A stretch of 64,000 nucleotides of DNA from Mauremys mutica (lineage: Eukaryota; Chordata; Testudines; Geoemydidae). Where the stretch lies: contig NC_059073.1 of NCBI RefSeq assembly GCF_020497125.1, positions 141,431,012 to 141,495,011 of the forward strand, written 5' to 3'. The notes under the pieces are model-generated. The model searched no databases and was not told the origin of the DNA. It was given only the letters and a program-made list of their open reading frames with translations. Made by a program: the position numbers and the translations under genes. Of the stretch, positions 1 to 11,612 are shown piece by piece (position 1 is the first letter of the stretch; each line of letters starts with the position of its first letter).

Positions 1-1640
1 ATGCTTTTGCTTTTGCATGATAGCAGAGATGGTTACCAGCCATATTGTACCATCTACCATACCATAAATTGGTCCTTTTGCACTGCACCATTTGCTGCTG
101 TCATAAGGGCCCCTGGCTGAGATCAGCCAGGGGCGCAAAAGCCAAAATTGGGAATGACTCCCTGAGTCAATCCCTCCTTTTTGGTATCTAAAAATAGAAT
201 CAGTCCTGCCTAGAATATGGGCAAGTGTACTAGAGAACCACTGTATCATAGAACCAGAGAGCACAGCTGCTCTGTGTCAGATCCTGCAGAAATTATGAGT
301 TGTATGCTATTCACAGGGGGTGCTCCTGCAACAACCCCACCTGTTGATTCCGTTCTTCCTCCAGCCTTCCTGGGCTACCGTAGCATTGTCCCCCCACTTG
401 TGTGATGAAGTAATAAAGAATGCAGGAATAAGACACAGTGACTTGTTAGTGAGATATGAGTGGAAGGCAGCCTCCAGCTGCTATGATAGTCCAGACAGGA
501 CAGTAAGGAGTGTGGAGGAGAGGAGCCCAGCATCCCTCTGCTAGTCCAGGGGCAATTGAATCTTTTCTTTACACATGAAGGGTGGGGGCTGATGGAGCTC
601 AGCCCCCTGTTGCTATGATGACGATGGTTATCAGCCATACTGTACCATCTACCATGAAAAATTAGGACCAGGCGCCCTTGATTGACTTTACCGATGCTAG
701 TCAGCATGGTTACCAGTCCTTTTGCACTGCCCCATGTGCCAATAGGCTGATGATGAGGACGGATACCAGTCATATTGTACCATCAGCCATCCATGGCGTG
801 GGGGGAGCAAGGATGTTGGTGTTGAGTGCTGCACCATCACGTCTATCTGCAGCATTCAGTAAAGATAGGGTGACATGTAAAAGAGTCAAGAGAGGATTGT
901 TTTCCCTTTCACTTCTGGGGGTGGGTGGGGGGTGCGTAAATTGCCTAGCTATGCCCTGACCCACCGCGGACACTGTTTTTGACCCTAGAAGCATTTGGAG
1001 CTCAGCCAAGAATGCAAATGCTTTTCAGAGACTGCAGAAACTGTGGGATAGCTTGAGTCCTCCAGTCCATGAGCGTCCATTTGATTCTTTGGCTTTCCGT
1101 TACGCTTGTCACGCAGCAGTGCGCTGAGTCCCTGCTATGGCATCTGTCTGGAGATTTTTTAAAAATGATTTTGAATTTCGTCTTCTGTAACGGAGCGCTG
1201 ATAGAACAGATTTGCCTGCCCTTACAGCGATCACGTCCGCATCGTCCATGAGGGAGCTCTTTCTTTATTTTGATTTTTAACTGCATCACCACACGTGCTG
1301 ATCGGAGCTCCACGCTGGGCAAACAGGAAATATTCAAAATTTCGCGGGGCTTTTCCTGTCTACCTGGCCACTGCATCCGAGTTCAGATTGCTGTCCAGAG
1401 CGGTCAGTGGTGCACTGTGGGATACCGCCCGGAGGCCAATACCGTCGATCTGCGGCCACACTAACCCTAATCCGATATGGTAATACCGATATTAGCGCTA
1501 CTCCTCTCGTTAGGGAGGAGTACAGAAACCGGTTTAAAGAGCCCTTTATACCGATATAAAGGGCCTCTTAGTGTGGACGGGTGTGGCGTTAAATCGGTTT
1601 TACGCTCCTAAAACCGGTTTAAACGCCTAGTGTAGACCAG
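1..1640 (-). mobile_element. large turtle repeat with decayed Myb/SANT-like coding remnant, cut by window edge
   Basis: I recognise this as a recurrent multi-kilobase repeat of turtle genomes; it runs off the left edge. The right end (about 1600-1640) has the GTCTACAC-type sequence common at Harbinger-like ends (read on the minus strand). Inside, a phrase about a pyrimidine/purine-rich pair of motifs recurs: GTACCATCTACCAT-like text near 45, 645 and 775, and CCTTTTGCACTGC near 75 and 720. On the minus strand around 1145-1240 a short frame resembles the Myb/SANT (trihelix) domain of repeat-derived MSANTD-like proteins, but it soon meets stops and frameshifts, so it is dead. Class assignment (Harbinger-like) is inference. 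Confidence 0.5.
1145..1240 (-). pseudogene. Myb/SANT-like domain remnant
   Basis: A minus-strand frame carries the pattern IAV...KSVLSALRYRRRNSKSF, which resembles the first helices of Myb/SANT-like (trihelix) DNA-binding proteins encoded by turtle repeats. Downstream the similarity jumps frame and reaches a stop. No start codon or full domain survives. It belongs to the repeat at 1-1640. The match is from memory of the family and should be taken as tentative. Confidence 0.35.
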
Positions 1641-1649
1641 GCCACAGAA

Positions 1650-2343
1650 TCACCCACTATTGCTGCCTTTGCACTAAAAGCTATTTCTAGATGGTGCTTG
1701 TTTGTTGCTGTCCCCAAATATTTCACACAGGTTATGCCAGTCTGTTCTAAATGCATCTAATGCTTTGATTGTACATCATTTATGAACTAAAGCCTGCTCT
1801 GAAACTCGAGTTATATGTAGCTTTTCTGTAACTGCTCGAACAGCTTCTTGCATCGAAAAGAACTATCACAAAATCGGCCAGAAAAGGTGATACCAGAGCA
1901 TTTGATAGTCTGGTCTTCTGTCTTCCCAGACTACACAGTGTTTCATGAGATAACTGGGTTGCAGGAAATGAACGATCAAGAGACAAACAAAGGTTTTTGT
2001 GTGGATACACACTAGGACCACTTGACGGTTCATTTTTCCTGAGTGACACTCTTGATTTTAGAGACAACAGCAGTCACTGGTGTGCATTGGCTAATTAATG
2101 GCTAAGGATAATGAATAGCTAAGGATGTGAAAGCTGCTCCATGACAAATCCTGGTTCTCTCTTTTAAATGATGTGCATTCCAATTATTTTCCTTAAACCA
2201 AAGAGTGAGAGAGCATCATCTCCCATTTTAGATACCAGTTCCATTAAGTACTTAAGCACATGCCTATTTTAAAGAGCATGATTAGTCCCACTGACTTCAA
2301 CAGCTGCAGCTCAGTATATTTTTAAAAATCAAGAGCGTCTGTC
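1650..2343. other. no recognised feature
   Basis: Moderately AT-rich sequence. I see no repeat end, no coding pattern and no tandem repeat that I can support. Confidence 0.5.
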
Positions 2344-2653
2344 CAGTGTTGCCAACTCTTGTGATTTTATTATGAGTCTTGCAACATTGGATGTTGCTCC
2401 AGAAGCCCCCAATGGCTGGAATCAAGAGGTTGCATGAGAAGCTAAGCTTTCTCTTTTAAAGAGTATTTTTCTAGCCCTTGTAGTTGCAGAGAGAAGCTTG
2501 AAAATGTGACTTAAGGGCGCCCTAAAGGCTTAGAAACCAGAAGGCATAAAAAGGAGCCAACACGTACTATCATGAAAAAAACCATGATTTTATGCCAATC
2601 TCATGATATCAGAGGGAATTATGATTTCTGAACATTTGGGGTTGGCAATACTA
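2344..2653. mobile_element. short hAT-like DNA transposon (non-autonomous)
   Basis: The ends form an imperfect terminal inverted repeat: CAGTGTTGCCAACTC on the left and GGTTGGCAATACT on the right. About 310 bp, no coding capacity. An 8-bp target duplication is not evident, so the superfamily call rests on the CAGTG start only. Confidence 0.5.
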
Positions 2654-3261
2654 TGTATGTAGGTACCTAGATATGGATTTAGGAGCCTAATTTGAGGGTC
2701 CTGGTTTTCCAGATGTTGGCCTTATGTAAAAGTACCCATCCAGTGCTCTGAGCACTGTAATGTTGGTCAGAAAACAAGACAGAGCACAGCCAGATTAAAT
2801 CCAAAATCTTATTTATGCTGTGGACTATTTTTATTTTTTACACAACATCATATCTGGAGATATATGTCTTTCCCACCACCAAGAATCACTTGGCATTTGC
2901 ATGGTTGACTGGCTGGGACAAGGATACTTTTCACAGGAGGAGCACCACCATGCCTGGGAGATATTTCTGGGAACAGCGCCAACATACAGCTGTTTGGCAT
3001 GCGTGTATCAGGGTACCTGCCAATGCTGTCAGCCAGATGAAATGGCATTTGTGACCCAGCAATGCTGGATGTTCTGGAGTGAACTGGAACTGCTTCAATG
3101 GCTCAATCTTGCAAGATGCTGAGCCCTGATCCAGCAAAGCACTTGAGCAGGCAAGTAGTTCACTGCGACTGCTCACACACTAGCTAAGCACTGAGGGGTC
3201 AGGGCAGAATACTCTGCACTTCACCGACTCGAACCCTAAATGAGCATGGAATTAGAGATTA
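2654..3261. other. no recognised gene; faint palindromic-repeat remnant
   Basis: Mostly unassigned. Near 3122-3145 the phrase TGATCCAGCAAAGCACTTGA matches the outer part of the dispersed palindromic repeats described in the findings. Confidence 0.4.
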
Positions 3262-3421
3262 GGGCTTGTTTACATGGGGACACTCAAGGAAATTAGTCAG
3301 AATTAATCAAAGGTATGAATTTAAAGTGATTTAATTAAAACTGTACTAAACCCCTGTGTGGACCCTCTCATTCAAAATTAAAGCGGCCTTAATTTGGTTT
3401 ACCTTAATTCACTTTCAGTTC
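3262..3421 (+). mobile_element. Harbinger-like MITE fragment, left end only
   Basis: A TTA trinucleotide (3259-3261) precedes GGGCTTGTTTACATGGGG, the GGGCTTGTCTACA-type end of short TTA-flanked transposons. The matching right end is missing, so the copy is truncated. Confidence 0.45.
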
Positions 3422-3469
3422 CCACTGGTAAGGGCTTCGTATGGTTTTAATATTTAGATTGTTGGTGTA

Positions 3470-3665
3470 AGAAGCAGAGCAGTTCAGTGCGCAGAACTTG
3501 GATACAGGAAATGACCTGGGTCTATCCCTGGATCTGCCACTGACCTACTGTATGACCTTGGGTAACTCACTTCATCTTTGCTTTCCCTTTCTCCCTCTTG
3601 TCTACTGAGATTGTAAAGCCTTTAGGGCATGGACCATCTCTTACCATGTGTAAGCACAAAGTGGC
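3470..3665 (+). repeat. MIR-type SINE, sense
   Basis: The stretch carries the MIR core order: GATCTGCCACTGACCTACTG, then TGACCTTGGGTAACTCACTT, then the pyrimidine-rich segment and a GCATGGACCATCTCTTACC-like 3' part. Old and diverged. Confidence 0.6.
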
Positions 3666-3865
3666 CTCTAGTCATTACCCAAATGGGAAAAAAAACATTT
3701 CTTTGTATTACACAGTATCTTTAAATTTAGTGTAAGCACAGCATATTTTACATTAGAAAATTATTAACAGTAAGAAATAATCCCACACTGTGTAAGTATA
3801 GCACAATTTAAAAGTGTCAAATAACTCTAGCAATTATTAACTGTTCCATACCCCACAAGTCTTGC

Positions 3866-3990
3866 TATCTACGTTGTACAGATGGGGAAACTGAGGCACA
3901 GGATGATTAAGTCACACAGTCAGTGACAAAACTGGGACTAGAACCCTAACCGCTTCTCCCAACCCTGTGCTTTCAACTACCAGACCCTCT
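3866..3990 (-). repeat. MIR-type SINE, antisense
   Basis: It contains GATGGGGAAACTGAGGCACA followed by a GTCACACAGTCAGTGAC-like part and ACTGGGACTAGAACCC, which is the MIR core read on the opposite strand. Confidence 0.65.
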
Positions 3991-3998
3991 TGTGGCTA

Positions 3999-4185
3999 AG
4001 GGGGGGAGGGATAGCTCAGTGGTTTGAGCATTGCCCTGCTAAACCCAGGGTTATGAGCTCAATCCTTGAGGGGGGCCATTTAGGGATCTAGGGCAAAAAT
4101 CTGCCTGGGGATTGGTCCTGCTTTGAGCAGGGGGTTGGACTAGATGACCTCCTGAGGTCCCATCCAACCATGATATTCTATGATT
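3999..4185 (+). repeat. Cry-type tRNA-derived SINE with CR1-like tail
   Basis: The head resembles a tRNA: the A-box region TAGCTCAGTGG (4012-4022) and a B-box-like GAGCTCAATCC (4056-4066). The 3' tail reads GACCTCCTGAGGTCCCATCC then TATTCTATGATT, the same as the 3' end of CR1 LINEs in this window. That head plus tail is the established architecture of the cryptodiran turtle SINE. It is not a tRNA gene because the cloverleaf pairing is lost. Confidence 0.85.
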
Positions 4186-4780
4186 TACTCTCCAGGAAGC
4201 AACTGCTAGCCCCAAAGGGGAACAATGAGAAGGTTAATTGTTCTGACTAGTGCTTTTGCAGAATGTTTAGCACCCCTTAGCTCAATTAACTATTACAAAT
4301 ATCAGCTGGATTGAAATGAAGAACTCTAATTAGATAAGAGTGGGGGTGTAAGGGCTGAAGACAGTACCAGTATTTTTAGTGAAGCAAAGTGATTTATAAA
4401 ACACAGAATTAAATTTTGAATAAGTATTTGATCTTTCACAATATTGCTTTACCTTTTTATCCCCCTCCTGCAACAAAAAAAAAATGATTAGGTTGTAACG
4501 AGAATCATTAATTTAATACAGGTTTTTAAACACATCATTAAACCCATTTCTGGAATGCATTAATAATTCCAAATCCTGAATTGAAATGCAAACTCTTCTA
4601 CATGCGTTTGGCTTTACACAATAAAGGCTTCATGCCCTGTTTGGATTGTGCGGATAAGACTGGACTTATAGGCCTACAAACAAAAAATTGTCTCTATCCA
4701 GAACTGATTCTCTTTATAGGAACATAGGACTTGATGGACTATTTCCTAGGCCAGAAGCCATGATTCATCTTGTCCACTCC
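4186..4780. other. no recognised feature
   Basis: AT-rich with short A runs. No repeat end or coding pattern that I can support. Confidence 0.5.
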
Positions 4781-4858
4781 CCTGGCTCTGCAGGGGCTCC
4801 CATGAGAATGGCTGAGGCTCCCTCCCCAGCCCCACCCGACCCCATCTCCGCCCCTCTC

Positions 4859-5134
4859 CGGAGCCTCAGCGCATCCAGCAGCGTCCCTGGACAGCTGTAG
4901 TGTGGCTCCGGCGGGGCCTGAGCTCCGCCCCACTCAGAGCCCTGTGGTAAGGGGGCGGGGCTGCAAGCTCCAGGAGGGGCTGCGAGCTCCAGGCTGAGCT
5001 CAGCTCCCTCTGCTTGGTGTGGAGCTCGCAGCCCCGCCCCCTTACCATGCGGCTCTGAGTGGGGCGGAGCTCAGGGGCCCCGCCGGAGCCACGCTGCAGC
5101 TCTCAAGGGACGCTCCTGGATGGGCTGAGGCTCC
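4859..5134. repeat. 115-bp inverted repeat (foldback)
   Basis: The left arm 4859-4973 and the right arm 5020-5134 are reverse complements with scattered mismatches, separated by about 46 bp. Both arms carry the phrase GGGGCGGGGCTGC / GCAGCCCCGCCCC. Confidence 0.8.
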
Positions 5135-5149
5135 AGCTGAGGGGGGAGC

Positions 5150-5480
5150 TGGGGGTAAGGGGCCAGAGCCAGGGGGTTAGCTAAGGGGCAGGAAGTCCCG
5201 GGGACAGTCAGGGGATAGGGAGGGGGCAGAGGTTGGGGGGGTGGTCAGGGGACAGGGAACAAGGGGGTTGGATTGTGGGCGTTTTGGGGGGTCTGTCAGG
5301 ACTCAGCGGGGGGTTGATAGGGGTCGGGGCAGTCAGGGGACAGGGAGCAGGGGTGGGGTCCCAGGGTGGTGGGGTCTCAGGGTGGTGTGGGGGGTGCGGT
5401 CTCTGAGGGACGGTGAGGGGACAAGGAGCAGGATGGGTCGAGGATTCTGAGGGGGGGTGGGCAGTTGGGGGGCAGGGCCA
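5150..5480. repeat. G-rich degenerate minisatellite
   Basis: Repeated units contain GGGGACAGGGAGCAGGGG and GTCAGGGGACAGGGA separated by roughly 50-60 bp. Similar arrays sit at 22505-22790 and 31990-32370 inside related transposons. Confidence 0.65.
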
Positions 5481-5793
5481 GGCTGTTTGGGAGGCACAGC
5501 CTTCCCTACCCTAAAGCTCATTCAGCAGCTTGAGGCTTGCAGAAGAGCCAAGCTGTTAGCTTTTCCATTAGGGCTACCATCCCTTTCACTTCTCAAATGC
5601 CAAATTATAGTCTATATTTAATTTCAGTGCCATAGGGAGATTCATGTCAGGGGAGGGTAGCTTCATTTAAAATTAGCCACTGGGGGAGGGATCACATGAG
5701 AAGAGCAATATCCTACACCACCTACCTCCTTCCCAACCCTATCAAGGGAGACCCCCCTCCCCTGAATTCCCTGAGGCTTCAGAGGGGTTAATT

Positions 5794-6014
5794 CAGTGGT
5801 TCTCAAACTTTTATACTGGTGACCCCTTTCACATAGCAAACCTCTGAGTGCGACCTCCCCCCCTTATAAATTGAAAACACTTTTTTATATATTTAACACT
5901 ATTATAAATGCTGGAGGCAAAGCAGGGTTTGAAGTGGAGGCTGACAGCTCGCAACCCCCAGTAATAACCTCATGACCCCCTGAGGGGTCCTGACCCCCAG
6001 TTTGAGAACCCCTG
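5794..6014 (+). mobile_element. hAT MITE (CAGTGGTTCTCAAAC family)
   Basis: Terminal inverted repeats CAGTGGTTCTCAAACTTT and CAGTTTGAGAACCCCTG. A perfect 8-bp target duplication GGTTAATT flanks it (5786-5793 and 6015-6022). A second copy lies at 28955-29173. 221 bp, non-coding. Confidence 0.9.
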
Positions 6015-6230
6015 GGTTAATTTAATTTTAGCACTCTGTGTCCATTCACATGCATGTGCTATTTTGAGCATTTCAGTTTTCACAACATAGGCTCATCCCA
6101 GATTCTGGAACAAGCTCGAATGCTCAGTTCGTGGAGTATGTACATAAGCTGTACTATAGACAAACCCACAGTAACCGTCTCCAGTTTGTGAGGGACCCCA
6201 TGGAGCCAGTCTCTAGGAAACAGCTAAATG

Positions 6231-6456
6231 CATGGAGGTTAAGTCCATTAATGGCTATTAGCCAGGATGGGTAAGGAATGGTGTCCCTAGCCTCTGTTTG
6301 TCAGAGGGTGGAGATGGATGGCAGGAGAGAGATCACTTGATCATTTCCTGTTAGGTTCACTCCCTCTGGGGCACTTGGCATTGGCCATTGTCAGTAGACA
6401 GGATACTGGGCTGGATAGACCTTTGGTTTGACCCAGTATGGCTGTTCTTATGTTTT
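6231..6456 (+). repeat. CR1 LINE 3' end
   Basis: It carries the CR1 3' untranslated phrases CCATTAATGGCTATTAGCCA, GTGTCCCTAGCCTCTG and TTTGACCCAGTATGGCTGTT. The 5' part is missing, as is usual for CR1. The same segment ends the CR1 at 39275-39675. Confidence 0.8.
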
Positions 6457-6589
6457 AACCTAAATGAACCCAAAGTTATGGAGACAGATATGAGTCAAGG
6501 AAGCCAGCAGAGTATCAGAAACCTGGAAAAATCTCTGACTGGATGGGCTCAGGCGTTTGGTCACAAGCTGAGGTGGTTCAAAAGCTTTG

Positions 6590-6840
6590 GATTTTTTTTA
6601 AGCAGAAGTTTTTTTTATTGTTTCTTTAAACAATCAAACACAGCAAGCAGCAAATATTTGCCCACACACTTCTGAAACCCCAAACCATATTCATGTTTTG
6701 GCAGACTAATTTCAGCTTTTCAATTAAAAAAAACAACAAATTTTGAAGGAAAGCAGATATTGTCCGTGATTTTTTTCTGCTTTTTAAAAACCCCTAGTTT
6801 TCGATCCAGAAAAAGTTTTGACGGAAAATATTTGTCTAAC
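6590..6840. repeat. AT-rich repeat, possibly hAT-like
   Basis: Runs of T and A alternate with AAAAGTTTTGACGGAAAATA-type text seen also at 10711-10945 and 15227-15636. Ends cannot be fixed. Confidence 0.3.
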
Positions 6841-6957
6841 TCTTTTAATGTGCTTTAGTGCCTTTTAGCACTAGCTGATGCTGAGAACCAGTGATACCTT
6901 GTAAAGAAGTTGTCTCAAAACTGGGTTTGTGCTGAGATGCGGAAGGTTTATTTTTCC

Positions 6958-7125
6958 CAGGGCTGCCCATGTGGGGCAGGGGGAGAGCAAGTGGGGCAAT
7001 TTGCACCAGGCCCTGCAGGGGCCCCCACAAGAATATAGTATTGTATAGTATTGCAATTTTTTTATGGAAGGGGCCTCCCGAAATTGCTTTGCCCTAGGCC
7101 CCCTGAATCCTCTGGGCGGCCTTGG
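6958..7125. mobile_element. short hAT-like MITE
   Basis: CAGGGCTGCCCATGTGGGG on the left pairs imperfectly with CTCTGGGCGGCCTTG on the right. An internal phrase, GGGGCAATTTGC / GAAATTGCTTTGCCC, is also inverted. No clear target duplication was found. Confidence 0.5.
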
Positions 7126-7359
7126 AGGAAGGTGTAAGAAACCTGGCATATCACCTTCCAGAAATGTGTCTTCATAATCCTCCAATAGTTAGAAATTAAC
7201 CCCTGAAGCAGAAGGGTCTGTCCAGCAAGTGAGCTGGAGATATCAAGAAACAAGCAGAAATTTTAAAGGGCTAGAAATGAGTTATCAAAGCAGTTCACCA
7301 TATGTGAATGGCTCCAAAGTTCACTCATCTCCCTGCCTGGCCTCCATTCCAATAGTATT

Positions 7360-7560
7360 TGCGCACCTCAATCATCCTCGCAGCCCCTGGTGAGTTAGGG
7401 AAGTATTAGCCCCATTTTACAGATGGGGAAGCAAAGCACGGGGAAGTTAAATTCTTTGCCTCAGGGGACGCTGCAAGTCAGGCGGCAGGGCCAAGAACAA
7501 GAGCCAGGAAGCTAGGCTCCCAGTCCCTTACTCTAACCAGTAGACAACATTCTCCTCCCT
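7360..7560 (-). repeat. MIR-type SINE, antisense
   Basis: CCCCATTTTACAGATGGGGA at about 7410 is the antisense MIR core, followed by a diverged GCAAGTCAGGCGGCAGGGCC part. Confidence 0.6.
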
Positions 7561-7689
7561 CATTTTCAGAGATGCAGCAGCTTCTTCAAAAAACACACTT
7601 GGGGCCAGAACTCCAGCTGCTGTAAACCAGCATATTCCCATTGGCTTCAGTGGAGTCATGCCAGTTTACACCAACCCAGGGGCTAGCCA

Positions 7690-8957
7690 TGGCTTTCTAA
7701 TGCTCTCCAGGGAACGAAGCGCCAGCCCCTGCGTCAGATCTCTGCCTTGGAGAGAATGAGGCACTTGACAAGAAGTGACTTTTATTTCTCTGTACTTCAA
7801 TTTACAGAACTATAAACATGATAACATCTCTTCCACGCAACAAAATAACCATTATTGCAAAGTGACTGTGCTATTGTGCATCTAATTTTCTGTTTAAAAA
7901 GAAAGAGAAAATGTTACATGTTGATACCGAGAAGAGGAATGTAATTTGAAGATAATGCCAGGAAAAATCTTTATGCAGATGCCTAGGTTTTGCTGTGGGT
8001 TGCTCTTCCCCTTGGTTTGATATGCTAAAATAGTATTGAAAAACATAATTGGAATCCCATCAGCACTTGAAACAATTAGAAGAAGCTTCAAAAGAGGGTG
8101 CATTTCCCCCCTTTGTTCCTATTGTTTAGATTACATTGATGAATAATTCAAAAGGAAAGCGGAGGCTGCTACCAATGGGAACACACCTGATTTCACAACA
8201 GGCAAAGAGGAAAAACAAAAACAAAAAAAACCTAACAAATTATTCCAACTGCTGAGCAGAATGGGATGCCAGCTCTGAGACCGAGGGCAAACAGACAATG
8301 CCAAGAGCCACTGTTTCTATCTTCCTTTCAGGCGTCAACGTCAAGAACCAATTTTGTGGGGAGTTTTTTTGGATTTGCATTGTATCCGTTGTTTTGCAAG
8401 GTTCATTGCTTTCAGATGTGCTCACTTTAGATTTTGTTTGACTGCATCTGGGGTTTATGTGGTGATGGATTGTGTTGAGAAATGTAAGGAGGCATTTAAT
8501 AGCAATTGCATTAGGTGGTTTAGCTTGTGCAGTCAGATGAAAGCATATTGTTATAACAAGGTAATGCAATAATAGATGTAGGCAACAGGGCATAAATACA
8601 TGTGTGTATGTCTGTGACAGCACCCAATATCTCTTAACTAGCTCTTCTCTCACCCCAGCCCTTTTCTTTCTTTAAAGAGGGAGCAACCACACTGAACGGT
8701 AGCTCAAAACAAGGTGATTATAGAAACGGAAAATATGCATAAGCTGGATAGGTCAGGCTGACTGCCAGAGGAATTAGATGCCAATCCTTGTGAGGCCATA
8801 GGTGGCTTTGGTTGTGATGGATAATTCAAAATAGGTGCTAACGGACAGGGACAGAAAAAGGTAATTGGCCCAATTCTGATCTGAGTTACCTTGAGCTTAT
8901 ATGGATGAAGCTCTCTCTTCAGTAGTGCTATTACTGATACACATTGACATAGAGCCC
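7690..8957. other. no recognised feature
   Basis: Apparently single-copy DNA, AT-rich. It holds several open frames up to 137 codons but none looks like a known protein and there are no convincing splice-bounded exons. Confidence 0.5.
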
Positions 8958-9867
8958 TGTCAAGGCTGAATCCCAACTCTGTCACTCCGAGTGCAGAAGG
9001 TGGGGGCCTGCAAGGATTTTAAAAATTAATACTTGCCACTACAAGCTTGTATTACACTCCCAAGGTTACAGCTTCTCTCTGACCTTGGCTTGGTAAATGC
9101 TGCCACCACACAAATGCAAAAAAATCCCCTTTGAACCCAGGAAGGAGCACTTGGGAATTCCTCCCTGTGGGGTACCCTCAAACCCTTTCATCCCCTCCCC
9201 TCCAGGGAAAAGATGAGAAAGAAAAAGGAAATTAGCTGTGGCTACCAGTTTATCAAACAGCATGCACAAACCTTTTAGGACACCAAACATCCAATCCTAT
9301 TTTTAAAAAAGGTAAATTTTATTAAAAACAAAAAGGAAAAAAATACATCTGGAACTTAGGCTTTTTGCTAAATCTTAAAAGAAACAATTACAAAAATTAA
9401 GCACCCAAAATAGCTTTCTTGGGGGTTCAGCTTAAAGGTTACAAGCAAACAAAAGCATCTGGGGTTAGCACAGAGGAGATCTACAACCCAAAACAAAGAA
9501 TAAACCTGATTGCATCTAGCTAAAAATTCCTAATTTGCTTACATATTTGGGGGGTTTCAAATCATTAATTCTAGGTATTATTTGATTAATTTTCATACCT
9601 GGTTCAAACCTTACACAGCATTGCTGCTCCAGGTCTCCTTCTCCGGAGAACAACAGACAAAGGGAAAGTTTCTTTCCCATTTTTAAAAGTTCTAGCCTTC
9701 CCATTAGCTCTTTTGGTCAGGTGTCCACTCCTTTTCTTTTACCTGTGGGCTTGTTAACCCTTTACAGGAAAAACAAGCAGAGAACAGCTACCAAGAGGGA
9801 TTTTACAACTAACTGGGTGTCCATCAAAGGGAGCTTCTTCCTCCTCACCCCCCATTCATTTATCACA
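8958..9867 (-). mobile_element. solo LTR of an endogenous retrovirus-like element (copy A)
   Basis: The block starts TGTCAAGGCTG and ends TTATCACA, so it has TG...CA ends, and is flanked by AGCCC/GGCCC (4 of 5). A polyadenylation signal AATAAA read on the minus strand lies near 9316-9321. It matches 55758-56624 along its length and shares blocks with 14125-14944. No internal retroviral region is next to it, so it is read as a solo LTR. The minus orientation is inferred from the polyA signal. Confidence 0.65.
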
Positions 9868-9899
9868 GGCCCCAGTCCAGGAAAGCAGTTATACACATA

Positions 9900-9931
9900 C
9901 TTAAGTCCCATTGAAATCAATGAGACTTAAG
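9900..9931. repeat. short palindrome of dispersed family
   Basis: CTTAAGTCCCATTGA pairs with TCAATGAGACTTAAG around a 2-base centre with one mismatch. The CCCATTGA...TCAATGGG core recurs in the window. Confidence 0.7.
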
Positions 9932-10700
9932 CATATTCTTAAAATTTAGCCTGTTTTTTAAATGATTTGGCAAATCGTTTAAACACATTCAAGTGCTTTC
10001 CTGAATGTTACAAGAGAAATCTGTAGAGATGTCTGTAAATAGCTAGCTAATTGATAAGGTGCCAGTAGATGGGGCTCAAGCATATGTAGCATAGTCCCTG
10101 GGTTTTGCAGGAGGAATTAAACTGCGTGTTGCTACTGAGTATTGCAAACGGCTTTTTGTGTGCAGTTGTTTACACAGAACGCTTAAGATTGAATCAGAGC
10201 CTAAATGAAATCAGGATCAGGCCCACAACTCCTCCTCCCCTCCGAAACCTTTATTTCTTTCTGGAACTGATCTCACACTGAATTATTTTACAATCTGAAA
10301 CAAAATGAAATTTCCCTCCCCCACTACATCTGCAAGCCCCAAACTTCCATTAAATTCAGTTGGAGCTGGACCAAGCAGAAGGATGTTTTTTTCTTTATTA
10401 AAAAAGGACTAATTTATTGGTGAGCAACAATAACCTGCTAGAAAAACGACCATTTCAACCATAACATGCTAGTTAGAAATATTCAACATTCAAGCTGAGT
10501 AATCCATAACTAATTGGATATTCAGTTTCACATTTTTTGTGCAGGAGAACATTGCGACATCCTTGTATTTATTATTTTACTTGACTTTTTTCTAAATATT
10601 CCATATCTGAACTCTAAAATTTGCACTGTGTCAGTTAGTTATAGAAGTCCTGTGAAATTATTTGTTCCCTGACTGGATGATTTATATAACAATTATTTAA
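9932..10700. other. no recognised feature
   Basis: AT-rich, apparently unique sequence without coding pattern. Confidence 0.5.
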
Positions 10701-10710
10701 CAGTGGCAGC

Positions 10711-10945
10711 CACTAGAGCTAATCAAGAAACGATTTTTCTTTCTTGTGAAAATTTTCAATTAAAAAAAATTGTTTTAATTCTAAATATGAAAACCAAACT
10801 TGTCTGAAAACCAGAACTTTTTCCCAAAAAGAAGTCTAGTTTTTGGCCAAAAAATTTCAGTTGGGGGCGGGGGGCGGTTTAGGTTTTCAATGAAAAAAAA
10901 ATTCCATGGACGTTTCCATTCAGCTGGCAAAATATTTAGACAGAA
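10711..10945. repeat. AT-rich hAT-like repeat, degraded
   Basis: Begins TAGAGCTAATCAAGAAA, close to the TAGAGCTATTTGAAAAA end of 15227-15636, and continues with similar AAAATTTTC text. The right end is not recognisable. Confidence 0.35.
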
Positions 10946-11069
10946 AATGTTTGCTTTACTAGTTATTGTCTATTATGTGTATGTACAGTGTCAAGCATAC
11001 TGAGGACCCATTCTGGATAGAGCCTCTAGTTACAACTACAAGAAGAAGCTTGGAATTTGCAGAAGCACT

Positions 11070-11155
11070 TAGTAGAGTTAGATGCCCAAATCCCACTGAC
11101 TTTGAGTGGGATTTGAGTGCCTAACTGTTCTATGTGCCTTTGAAAATCTCACCCA
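11070..11155. repeat. palindromic repeat remnant
   Basis: AAATCCCACT and AGTGGGATTT form a 10-bp stem (11090-11116 region). The outer phrase GTGCCTTTGAAAATCTCACCC belongs to a family with copies near 12545-12740, 43250-43790 and 56770-56940. Confidence 0.5.
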
Positions 11156-11612
11156 ATATTAATAATAAAATCCTTGGCGCTATATAGACTAGACAGGGGA
11201 TAAGATTCCAAGGAGGCAGAGTGTTGAAAGAGTCTTGGCTCTGTTTGGTTTTGTTTATGCTGGTTAATTCTACTGCTACCTGCAAAAATAAGCAGTTTTC
11301 CCACTGTATAAATTCACACTTGAAAAAGACCTGTCAGATGACTCATCTCCTTATAAAAACTTTCCTATTCAGCCATAAAATGTAAAACTTGATTTCAGCC
11401 AATTTTCTTCAGCCTTGTTGCATGGCTCCAGCTGGCTTGCTAACGAATAAAGATTAAAGCCTCAAAAGACGACCCACGCTCCTTCTCCTTGGTGAATCTT
11501 TGCAACCAAACCTGAACAGTTAAGGGCCATAAGAAATCAAAAGAGTGTAGAAAAGTTGGGACTTTCCAGTGCAATGTGAGAGAACACAGCTGTAGTTAGA
11601 GCAAGAGGCTTA

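Larger units (their letters stand above)
4783..5510. mobile_element. G-rich hAT relative, truncated, with foldback and minisatellite
   Basis: This GC-rich block ends in GGGAGGCACAGCCTTCCCTA (5488-5507), the same phrase found near the right end of the hAT elements at 22.8 and 32.4 kb. The left part is an inverted duplication (4859-4973 against 5020-5134). The right part is a degenerate tandem repeat of GGGGCAGTCAGGGGACAGGG-like units. The diagnostic CAGGGGTGGGCAAACT-type ends are absent, so the copy is truncated or rearranged. Open frames here are chance products of GC-rich repeats. Confidence 0.55.

Noticed and set aside
3999..4185. tRNA gene
   Set aside because: A and B boxes are present but the arms do not pair and a LINE tail follows, so it is a SINE.
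4783..5510. CpG-island promoter of a host gene
   Set aside because: The GC-rich block is explained by a transposon with foldback and minisatellite, and no exon follows.
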